Source of the DNA: Clostridia bacterium
GTDB taxonomy: Bacteria > Bacillota > Clostridia > Christensenellales > CAG-314
Direction of reading: 5' to 3'
NCBI GenBank assembly: GCA_017409765.1
Contig: JAFQSA010000017.1
Location: forward strand, 1 to 39,639
Length of the DNA: 39,639 bases
This document shows positions 32,879 through 39,639 of the stretch, in pieces (the first letter of the stretch is position 1; each line of letters starts with the position of its first letter). The notes below the pieces were generated by a model that worked only from the letters and a program-made list of their open reading frames with translations, was not told the origin of the DNA and searched no databases. Made by a program: the position numbers and the translations under genes.

Positions 32879-33643
32879 ATGGGTAAAATTATTTGTTTTT
32901 CTAACCAAAAAGGTGGTGTCGGCAAGACAACCACAGCAATCAACCTGGCAGCATTTGTTGCAAAAAAAGGCAGAAAGTCACTCCTTGTAGACTTTGACCC
33001 ACAAGGAAACAGCACAAGCGGTTTTGGCCTTGAGAAAAATCAGTTGGAGTTGACCTGCTACGACTTTTTGATGGGCGATTGTGAGGCAAGCGACGTTATT
33101 CGCCCCACCATGGTGGAAAATTTGAGCATTTTGCCCTGCAACATCGACCTTGCAGCAGCGGAAGTGGACCTTGTTAGCGTGCCTTCTCGCGAAAGTGTTT
33201 TGAAAAATCGCCTTGCGGAAATTCGCAACGACTACGATTTTATCTTTATCGATTGCCCACCAAGTTTGGGACTACTGACTTTGAACGCACTTGTTGCAAG
33301 CGATAGCGTTGTTATCCCCATCCAAAGCGAATTTTTTGCGTTGGAAGGTCTTAGCCAACTGATGAACACCATCAAAATTGTCAAAATGCGCCTCAACTCC
33401 AAATTGGAAATCAACGGCGTTGTTTTGACCATGTACGACTCTCGCACAACAATGTCCAAGCAAGTTACTGCGGAAATCTACAAGTACTTTGGCGCAAAAA
33501 TGTACACCGTACCCATCCCACGCAACATCCGTTTGGTAGAGTCACCCAGTTTTGGCGTGCCAATTTTCCTGCATTCGCCAACATCCAGCGGAGCAAAAGC
33601 ATACGATGCATTGACTGAACAATTTTTACAAAGAGAGGAATAG
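32879..33643 (+). CDS. parA: Chromosome partitioning ATPase ParA/Soj
   Basis: ParA (Soj) is a deviant Walker ATPase that binds DNA nonspecifically and, with ParB, drives origin segregation; in Bacillus it also controls DnaA. The 254-residue product has the deviant Walker A KGGVGKTT (11-18), FDPQGNSTSGFG (about 41-52), and FIDCPPSLGLLTLNA for Walker B. Length is that of the chromosomal, HTH-less type. I start it at the ATG at 32879, which follows AAAGGAG; the frame is open about 20 codons upstream without a ribosome site. parB follows after six bases. Confidence 0.97.
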   Translation: MGKIICFSNQKGGVGKTTTAINLAAFVAKKGRKSLLVDFDPQGNSTSGFGLEKNQLELTCYDFLMGDCEASDVIRPTMVENLSILPCNIDLAAAEVDLVSVPSRESVLKNRLAEIRNDYDFIFIDCPPSLGLLTLNALVASDSVVIPIQSEFFALEGLSQLMNTIKIVKMRLNSKLEINGVVLTMYDSRTTMSKQVTAEIYKYFGAKMYTVPIPRNIRLVESPSFGVPIFLHSPTSSGAKAYDALTEQFLQREE

Positions 33644-33649
33644 AGTACA

Positions 33650-34558
33650 ATGGCAGCAAAACCAACAAACAAAGGACTAGGCAGAGGCTTTGCCTCTTTG
33701 ATGGGAATGAACGACTTTGACGTTGTTCCACAAAATGACGACAACAAAAGCCAAGACGGAGTTGTGATGATCTCCTTGATGGAAATCGACCCCAACTACG
33801 AGCAACCACGTAAAACTTTTGACGAAGATGCGCTTGCAGAACTTGCCGAAAGCATCAAGATGCACGGTGTAATTCAACCAATCGTTGTTACGCCAATTGG
33901 CAAACGCTTTATGATCATTGCCGGCGAACGTCGTTTTAGAGCAAGCAAACTTGCTGGCAAAAAGGACATCCCTGCAATCGTTCGCAACTACACACCACAA
34001 CAAATCAAGGAAATTTCCATCATCGAAAACTTGCAACGCGAGGACCTCTCTCCAATTGAGGCGGCACGCGCAATCAAGACTTTGATGACAGAGTTCAACA
34101 TGACTCAAGAAGTTGCTGCTGACCGCATCGGCAAGAGCCGTTCCGCTGTGGCAAACACATTGAGATTGCTCACTTTGAGTGACGAAGTTATCGAACTTAT
34201 CGAAAAGGGCAGACTTTCCGCTGGTCACGCGCGCACGTTGGTTGTTGTGCCAACTGCCGACCAATACAAGCTTGCGCTGAAGGGTTGTGACAACAAAATG
34301 ACCGTTCGCGAAATGGAAAAGATGGTGCGCGACTATCTCAATCCAAAGCAAAAGCCACAAAAAGTTGTCGAGGAAAGTCGTGAACTGCGCGACCTTGTTG
34401 GTAACATGAAACGCGCGTTTGCAACAAAAGTTTCCGCAATGGGCAACGGCACAAAAGGTCGCATTTACATCGACTACTTTACTGCCGACGACCTTGACCG
34501 CATCTGCCGTCTTGTTGACGAATGGATGAACGAAAAGTTCCGCAAGGACGAAGAATAG
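33650..34558 (+). CDS. parB: Chromosome partitioning protein ParB/Spo0J
   Basis: ParB is a CTP-dependent DNA clamp that loads at parS and recruits SMC. The 302-residue product has the ParA-contact motif LGRGFASLM (10-18), the CTP-binding ERRFRAS motif (93-99), the HTH MTQEVAADRIGKSRSAVANTLRLL (about 143-166) that reads parS, and a C-terminal dimerisation domain. It ends the parA-parB pair. Four matching parS sites lie 1.8-3.3 kb downstream. No noc paralogue is present. Length is standard. Confidence 0.97.
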   Translation: MAAKPTNKGLGRGFASLMGMNDFDVVPQNDDNKSQDGVVMISLMEIDPNYEQPRKTFDEDALAELAESIKMHGVIQPIVVTPIGKRFMIIAGERRFRASKLAGKKDIPAIVRNYTPQQIKEISIIENLQREDLSPIEAARAIKTLMTEFNMTQEVAADRIGKSRSAVANTLRLLTLSDEVIELIEKGRLSAGHARTLVVVPTADQYKLALKGCDNKMTVREMEKMVRDYLNPKQKPQKVVEESRELRDLVGNMKRAFATKVSAMGNGTKGRIYIDYFTADDLDRICRLVDEWMNEKFRKDEE

Positions 34559-34609
34559 ACATTAAACCCCGACTTTTGTATCTGTTAAGGGGTAGTTTGG
34601 AGAATTAAT

Positions 34610-35191
34610 ATGGATATTATTGGATATGTATTTGCTGGCATTGCGCTAATTGCACTGTTTGTTGGGCTAAAAAAGGGCTTTGTAAGCACGCTACTTGGAT
34701 TGCTTTCCGCCGTGGGATCAATTGCAGTAGCAATCATCTTTACACCAAAGGTGTGCGAGATGGAATTTGTAAAAAACGCGATTGAGGACACACCAATTGT
34801 CATCAACGGACAAGAAATGTTCTACCTTAGAACGGTAATTGTATTCTTTGTGCTGTTTGTTGTGTCGTTGATTGTTATTTTGGCAATCAAAGGATTATTC
34901 AAATCACTAATGAAACGCGTCAAAGTGCTCAAATTTGTCGACAGATTACTTGGTGGCGTGTTTAACGTAGTAATTATTTGGGCTGTATTTAGTATTTTGT
35001 TTGCAATCTCCAGCATTGGCACCGATTGGTTGGTGGCAATTGAAGAGCAAATCGCTTCATCTGGACTAGAGATCGCTTTGGTTGAACCGGTTGGCAACGC
35101 TTTGACAACAGTTCACGGTAGCCAAATTTTGCAAACTGTGTTTGGCGCATTCAATCCAATTGGCGAATTGGTAGCAGGATTGTTGTTGTAA
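34610..35191 (+). CDS. CvpA-family membrane protein, copy 1
   Basis: CvpA-like proteins are small multi-helix membrane proteins, some linked to envelope stress or colicin V export; the role in Gram-positive bacteria is unclear. The 193-residue product has helices at about 4-22, 27-46, 75-98 and 115-137. The CvpA start pattern (GLKKGFVSTLLGLLSAV) and FVDRLLGGVFNVVI in the middle are present. GGAG precedes the ATG. It follows parB by 51 bases with no terminator, so it is likely cotranscribed with parAB. A second CvpA-like gene faces it at 38325. Confidence 0.85.
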   Translation: MDIIGYVFAGIALIALFVGLKKGFVSTLLGLLSAVGSIAVAIIFTPKVCEMEFVKNAIEDTPIVINGQEMFYLRTVIVFFVLFVVSLIVILAIKGLFKSLMKRVKVLKFVDRLLGGVFNVVIIWAVFSILFAISSIGTDWLVAIEEQIASSGLEIALVEPVGNALTTVHGSQILQTVFGAFNPIGELVAGLLL

Positions 35192-35291
35192 TATTTGCAC
35201 ATAGCTTCAACAGCTAGGTAAAATTTGGTTGGCTGTATTTATCAAGTAGAATTAGCAAAACCATTTCAACAAAATATTGACAATTTATTTA

Positions 35292-35323
35292 GGCGAGTTG
35301 ACGGATGTTGACTCGTCTTTTTT
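35292..35323 (+). terminator. Terminator of parA-parB-cvpA
   Basis: GGCGAGT (35292-35298) pairs with ACTCGTC (35311-35317, one G-U), followed by TTTTTT. Confidence 0.75.
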
Positions 35324-35366
35324 ATTGGCAATAATGTAAATTTATGCAAAATTTGTGCATAAAATG

Positions 35367-35400
35367 TCGAAAACAAACCACGTATCCGCGATTTTTCAAA
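35367..35400 (-). repeat. ACGTGG intergenic motif, copy 5
   Basis: On the minus strand, GAAAAATCGCGGATACGTGG then TTTGTTTTCG. It lies 12 bases before the DnaA box. Confidence 0.55.
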
Positions 35401-35411
35401 ACTTTATGCAG

Positions 35412-35433
35412 TTATCCACAATATTGTGGACAG
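35412..35433. promoter_or_regulatory. DnaA box with an opposing imperfect box
   Basis: TTATCCACA (35412-35420) is a perfect DnaA box. Four bases later TGTGGACAG (35425-35433) is an inverted 7/9 match. I found no further close matches in the region. Confidence 0.55.
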
Positions 35434-36351
35434 CTTGAGGCGCACATCTTTCGAATGAGATTCACAAAATTATTCCCACAGAAAGACCATCTTTAGTGTA
35501 GCCTATTTGCACTATTTTGCCGGAAATTTACCGCAAAACGGCATAAATTCAGTATTTTACCCCAAATTTACGTCATTTTTGCTATTTCAAGAGGTTTCGT
35601 CTAGAATTTCTAACGTTTTAGCGGTGGTTTGGCGCTAAAATACCTTACTTTGGCAAAAAAATGAGATTTTTCGACTAAAATACGTTAAAGCTGACGTCAC
35701 AAAAGCATCAAAAAAGCTAAAACGGTGTCAAAAGCAGATAAATAGAACTGAATTCTTTAATTTCTCTGTCGATCCGTAGAGATAGCAATCCGTTGTCTGC
35801 AACTTTAATACAAGAATACCCAAGCGGAAAAAGCTGTCATTCTGCTGTAACAAGGCAAGATTTGGACACAAATTTGACCCAAATTATGTCATAAAAACTG
35901 GTTATTTTAGCCGTTTTAACGGAATTTTTCGATAAAATTTGCAAAATTTGATACCCTATCAGCCTAAATTTCGCGTCAGTAGCGATAAATACTGCTATAT
36001 TGTTCATTTTTGAAATGATTTTGCATTTGCAATCAATGTTCGCTTTTATCATGATATCTTGCTTGATTATGCCGACGCAGAAGGCGCTTGTAGTATTAGT
36101 TCTACATGCGTTACAAACAACTTATATAGGTTGCTTTGCTAATATATAGTTTTGACTCATCCATTTGAGCACTTTTTTGCCTATTTGACGTGAATTTTAG
36201 GCGTACACATATTGGTTATAAGGCATTTTGGCGACGAATATTGCAATGAATTATAGCCAAAATGCTATTTTCCACTATTGAATGGCAGTAAGAACGCCCT
36301 TTGATTCTATTTCGTCCCAATGCACGTGCTTTTTTAGGGTAATAGCCGATC

Positions 36352-36367
36352 TGTTTCACGTGGAACA
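36352..36367. promoter_or_regulatory. parS site 1
   Basis: TGTTTCACGTGGAACA: one mismatch from the palindromic parS consensus. Its reverse strand equals a parS variant known from Bacillus. Confidence 0.88.
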
Positions 36368-36476
36368 GGGAAAAAACTATTGACTAGCACACGCAGCCCA
36401 TACATTCGATATACAATGCCGCAACAGACCATCAAATATTGACATACATTTATACTTTTAAGCAATTCAAAACTTG

Positions 36477-36492
36477 CGTTTCACGTGAAACT
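36477..36492. promoter_or_regulatory. parS site 2
   Basis: CGTTTCACGTGAAACT: the 14-bp core GTTTCACGTGAAAC is perfect; only the outermost bases differ. Confidence 0.9.
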
Positions 36493-37416
36493 ACGCCTAT
36501 TTTCCAGCACAAATACAATTCATACATGCATGACGGCGCTAAAACTCATCATTTGCAAGCACAAAAAAGAAATATTTGTACTTTCTGGCATAATCGGGGA
36601 GTAAAAAACGCAATTAAAACAAGGATAGGCATAAATATGACAGCTTGAAAGAAGTAAATCCGCAGATATACTAGTCAAAAAGACTCAAATTGCTACCAAT
36701 TATAAGTAAAGTAACAGAAAAATTAAAAACTTACTGTACAAAAGACCGTTGCAGCACAATCTTTGAGAAAATTTTACCACGTTAGAAGCCACAACATGAC
36801 ACAAGATACCCAAATTGACGTGTCTAGTAGATGCTTTTTTTTCGCAATTCCTCTCCATCAAATCTAATTCGTAGCAATACAGCAGAACGATAGAGTGTAT
36901 GCGACAATAATTTTAAGCCCAAAATACCGCAAAAACATTTTTGCCACACTTTGGCTCAACGGTAGACCGTCAGTACATCAACGTAACATCGCAGACTAGA
37001 AAGAGGTAAAAAATCATTCAAAATGCCTAAAAATATGCGCAGAATTTTTCGAAATTTACTCAATTTTTACCGACAAAATGAAATTTTGGCCTAAAAAATT
37101 CTGTTAGAATGGCTAAAATAACCAGTTTTTGCAGTCATTTTTTAGGCATTTTAGAGCCAATTTTAGAACAATTACGCTTGAATGGGTACACCAACACACA
37201 ATATCGTCAGGTAGACAATCCCATCAACTGAGATTTTGCCGGCACACCAACTAGCAAATCTCCATAAACATTAACGTGCGCAAACTATTATTTTGCTTTT
37301 TTTTCATATTTGTCCGCACCTTTCTGGACCAGCACGCAATATTTAGCAAAGCGCGTTTGCGAAATACACTACAATTTTAGTTACCTGGACAGTTTTAGAC
37401 GATATTACTTGATATT

Positions 37417-37600
37417 TTGGCAATACAACTAGTAAATTTTGGCAAAAACTAGAATATTTAAGCAACATGACGATAAATTTCGGCAATATGACGGTTAATT
37501 TTAGTAATATAACTAAAAATCTATCCAATATTATCGAAAAACTCATCAGTATGGTTAAAACCCTGCCAATATAACGAGAGTTTGACAATATATCAAAATC
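37417..37600. repeat. Degenerate 21-22-bp tandem array A
   Basis: About nine units resembling GGCAATATGACG then GTTAATTTT. Spacing is near 21-22 bp, with strongly diverged units. One frame of the minus strand translates into a 7-residue pattern (VILLKLT, VILPKFI, VMLLKYS), reflecting the 21-bp period, but there is no sign of real coding. Confidence 0.6.
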
Positions 37601-37627
37601 ACGCTGTAAATCGCTAGTCAATATTTT

Positions 37628-37643
37628 TGTTTCACGTGAAACA
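37628..37643. promoter_or_regulatory. parS site 3
   Basis: TGTTTCACGTGAAACA, a perfect 16-bp palindrome, just after array A. Confidence 0.95.
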
Positions 37644-37778
37644 CACTTATATTTTCCCCCAAGAAACTTTTATTATCATATTTTAGCGAATACTAACATT
37701 AAACAACGCTCGAAATCGGGTCGCTTATAGTCGAATATTTTTAACGTTTGCAACCTGGAAACTTAGCCGAATTGCTTT

Positions 37779-37794
37779 TGTTTCACGTGAAACA
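37779..37794. promoter_or_regulatory. parS site 4
   Basis: TGTTTCACGTGAAACA, perfect, 151 bases from site 3. Confidence 0.95.
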
Positions 37795-38056
37795 ACTTTT
37801 CTGCGGAGTAAATTTGCATCAATAATAAGTGTCTTGAGGGAATTTATTTAATGGTCGGTCGCACAAAATTTGACACAAATAGTGCTTTGACGTGCTAAAT
37901 GATAGCGAAATAAAACGTTAGGTCTATTGTGTTAATATCAATAGAAGGTGGCTAGAAAATGTCTAAAATAGGTTAGAAATAGGCTAAAAGACGGCAAATT
38001 TAGGCTAAAACGCCTTAAAAATGGGCCAAATTGGACTAAAAACGAAATATTTGCAG

Positions 38057-38093
38057 TAAAAAAGCCGTATTTTCCATTGAAAACACGGCTAAA
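38057..38093 (-). terminator. Terminator of the second cvpA gene
   Basis: AGCCGT (38063-38068) and ACGGCT (38085-38090), extended by TTTT/AAAA after one mismatch, then six T on the minus strand. It lies about 230 bases beyond the stop codon. Confidence 0.75.
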
Positions 38094-38324
38094 TTTGATA
38101 TTTATTGAATTGTAAATAGATATAAATTTGCGAAAAACTTCTTTGAAAACTTGAGGTTTTTGAAAAAAAATTTCGGCGATATTTCGTAAACAACATTCAA
38201 TTTGCCTGTGAGTTAGGTCAAATCGATATCTAAAACAAACCCAGCAAAACAACGTTAGATAACCTTGCTAAATGGTTTCATTGACAAACAAATTTGGTAA
38301 TTTAACCGAAATTGAGCAAACCAA

Positions 38325-39053
38325 TCAAGCGATAGGGGCAAATAGCGCGTAGTTTACGTTAAACAGTTGACAAATTGCTTGTCCGAGAAGGTTAGAGTGG
38401 TGCACGTAGCAGAAAAACAAGGATCTGTTCGCCATGGAAACAACTTTTGCACCAAGTTCTGGGATAAATTTGGCGCAAATCACAGCAGATGCGGAGTACA
38501 ATACGCCAAAAACAATGATGTAGCCAAGCCCAACGGATAAAATTGCGCCTGCAATCTTGTCGATACTCTTCAAAACGGGCACTTTTGCCACTTTTGTGAG
38601 CAATTTTTTGATAGCAAGCAAGATATACTTGAAGATAAGGTAGATCGCCAGCCACAAAACAAAGGCTACAACAACCAATGCGATGCCAAACCCGAAAAAT
38701 TTACCCAAAGTGTTGAGCCCAAAACGTGTCATAACCTTGAAAATTGGTCCAGCAAGGCCTTTTAGTACGGAAAGTACACCGCCAGTTGCCAAAACGTCAA
38801 CCAATTGCTCTTGTGAAGCAACTTCCGTCGTCATGATGGGCTTTTTGAACCAACTTGTCGCCAAACCTTGCAATCCACCGAAGATTTCGGTATCATTTAT
38901 CAGGCGGAGCAGTTCGATTGTCACAACAACCGATGCCGCTAGCGCCACAATCACGCAAACCGTGGTGCTAATCATCTTTGCAAACCCATTTTTTAGGCCG
39001 ATTGCTAACGTCACAACCAAAAACGCAAGCAATCCGTAGTCTAGTATAGTCAT
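38325..39053 (-). CDS. CvpA-family membrane protein, copy 2
   Basis: The 242-residue product starts MTILDYGLLAFLVVTLAIGLKNGF, closely parallel to copy 1 and typical of CvpA. It has helices at about 4-20, 27-47, 120-148 and 168-192, with a longer outer loop between the second and third (about 50-110). The C-terminal tail of about 40 residues contains CYVHHSN and a hydrophobic end. GAGGAG precedes the ATG at 39053. It points toward copy 1 across the parS region. The two are divergent paralogues by eye. Function is unknown; placement beside parS may be incidental. Confidence 0.82.
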   Translation of the reverse strand: MTILDYGLLAFLVVTLAIGLKNGFAKMISTTVCVIVALAASVVVTIELLRLINDTEIFGGLQGLATSWFKKPIMTTEVASQEQLVDVLATGGVLSVLKGLAGPIFKVMTRFGLNTLGKFFGFGIALVVVAFVLWLAIYLIFKYILLAIKKLLTKVAKVPVLKSIDKIAGAILSVGLGYIIVFGVLYSASAVICAKFIPELGAKVVSMANRSLFFCYVHHSNLLGQAICQLFNVNYALFAPIA

Positions 39054-39074
39054 TTTTCTCCTCTATTTCAATAA

Positions 39075-39087
39075 TGAACAACGTTCA
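39075..39087. promoter_or_regulatory. Palindrome upstream of the second cvpA gene
   Basis: TGAAC-AAC-GTTCA, perfect, 22 bases upstream of the ATG and close to a TATATA stretch that could be a -10. Possibly an operator. Confidence 0.4.
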
Positions 39088-39155
39088 CTTATATACTTTT
39101 ACATAAGCGAATAAACATAAACACCTGTTCACTACCGTCATTATATATAATAATT

Positions 39156-39521
39156 GGCAAGATAATCATTCAAATTGAAGATATATATCATTCAATCAGT
39201 AGAATATATCATTCAAACTGACAAGACGTATCAACTAAATCGACAAAATGTATCAATTAGATCAACACGATGTATCAATTAAATCAACAAGATATATTAC
39301 TAAAATTGCAACGATACATCATTTAGTCAGTAGGATGGCAAGATATATCATTCAAATTGAAGATACACATCATTCAATCAGTAGGATGACAAGAAATATC
39401 CATCAAATTGACAAGACGTATCGTTCAAAGCAACAAGACATATCAATCAAATCAACAAGATACATTATTAAAATTGGCAGGATATATCGTCAAGATTGCA
39501 AGTCGTATCAAAATGATTGGC
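39156..39521. repeat. Degenerate 21-22-bp tandem array B (iteron-like)
   Basis: About 16 head-to-tail units that begin CAAGATATATC and end TTCAAATTGA, with variation at several positions. Two units are lengthened to about 29 bp. The core GATATATC appears as GACGTATC, GATGTATC or GATACATC. A higher-order repeat is visible: 39175-39300 resembles 39351-39480, offset about 176 bases. The frame stays open across much of it, but no ribosome site precedes it, so I do not call a gene. Confidence 0.8.
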
Positions 39522-39639
39522 GAATTTGCACTAACAATTGGTATATCCTGGCAAAAGTAGACCTTTTTGTAAAGGCCACTACAAGGCGCATTGTATCCTC
39601 GCGGTTTGAAACATTACCGTAAAACACAATTTGCCTAGC

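Larger units (their letters stand above)
35192..38324. other. Gene-free 3.1-kb parS region, candidate origin/centromere
   Basis: Between two convergent CvpA genes lie 3.1 kb of AT-rich DNA. The short open frames lack ribosome sites and have low-complexity translations. It holds a terminator, one perfect DnaA box, four parS sites in two pairs, a 21-22-bp repeat array, scattered CTAAAAT words and an ACGTGG motif. ParB clusters normally mark the origin side of the chromosome, so this may be the origin or a centromere block. That last step is inference. Confidence 0.6.

Noticed and set aside
36439-36648. A 69-codon plus-strand frame over parS site 2
   Set aside because: No ribosome site; it runs straight through the parS palindrome; protein composition is unremarkable.
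37343-37621. A 92-codon minus-strand frame with a 7-residue repeat
   Set aside because: The heptad pattern is the translation of the degenerate 21-bp array. There is no ribosome site and composition is low-complexity hydrophobic.
37938-38252. A 104-codon minus-strand frame downstream of the second cvpA gene
   Set aside because: It contains the terminator hairpin at 38057-38093 and has no ribosome site. The Phe-rich translation reflects AT-rich DNA.
39075-39087. LexA/SOS box
   Set aside because: The Gram-positive LexA site needs four bases between GAAC and GTTC; here there are three.
39156-39521. CRISPR array
   Set aside because: Units are directly adjacent, degenerate and without unique spacers, and no cas gene is present.
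39248-39622. A 124-codon open frame across array B
   Set aside because: No ribosome site or promoter is visible, the translation merely mirrors the tandem repeat, and the frame is open mainly because the repeat unit lacks stops in that phase.

Overview
The window is an origin-proximal chromosome segment of a low-to-moderate GC, Gram-positive-type bacterium (Bacillota, most likely an uncultured clostridial gut lineage; the lineage is my inference). Grounds: AAGGAG-type ribosome binding sites almost everywhere, TTGACA/TATAAT promoters with 17-bp spacers, the gene strings rpsF-ssb-rpsR, tilS-hpt, yqhQ-prmC-prfA and rpmH-rnpA-yidD-yidC-jag, a lipoprotein-type YidC, chromosomal parA-parB with parS sites, and a BspA-type leucine-rich-repeat lipoprotein. 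No rRNA, tRNA, CRISPR array or transposase gene was recognised.

Layout. 1-1.1 kb: rpsF-ssb-rpsR on the minus strand. 1.2-4.5 kb: rsmA, a small unknown gene, tilS and hpt on the plus strand. 4.5-9.1 kb: a phase-variable-looking membrane protein gene, a mini-kinase, gltX and radC, separated by intergenic spaces rich in short palindromic elements. 9.1-13.7 kb: pepV, then an XRE repressor divergent from a cysteine-rich/LRR lipoprotein with two operators between them, then a GtrA-like protein. 13.8-22.5 kb: phosphohexomutase, tsaD, a P-type ATPase, a fused YqhQ-PrmC protein and prfA (RF1). 22.7-26.6 kb: rpmE and the rpmH-rnpA-yidD-yidC-jag string. 26.8-32.4 kb: an unknown helical-repeat protein, rsmG, mnmG and mnmE, all minus strand, i.e. 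inverted compared with the usual order. 32.8-35.2 kb: parA-parB-cvpA. 35.2-38.3 kb: 3.1 kb with no convincing gene but four parS sites, one perfect DnaA box and a degenerate 21-22-bp repeat array. 38.3-39.6 kb: a second cvpA-like gene facing the first, then a second, larger array of about 16 units of 21-22 bp.

How it fits together. Most genes are translation and RNA housekeeping: ribosomal proteins S18, S6, L31 and L34, tRNA modification by TilS, MnmE/MnmG and TsaD, rRNA methylation by RsmA and RsmG, RNase P, GltX, and RF1 with its methylase. To these are added membrane insertion (YidC/YidD/Jag) and chromosome segregation (ParA/ParB acting on parS). dnaA/dnaN are not next to rpmH here, so the origin locus has been rearranged, and the parS-rich gene-free block is the best candidate for the origin/centromere itself.

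The most unusual items are: the parS/repeat block between two convergent CvpA paralogues; the two 21-22-bp arrays; a family of short palindromic elements ending in CTACG; a five-copy intergenic motif centred on ACGTGG; the repressor/lipoprotein switch; and a G9 tract inside a promoter spacer.
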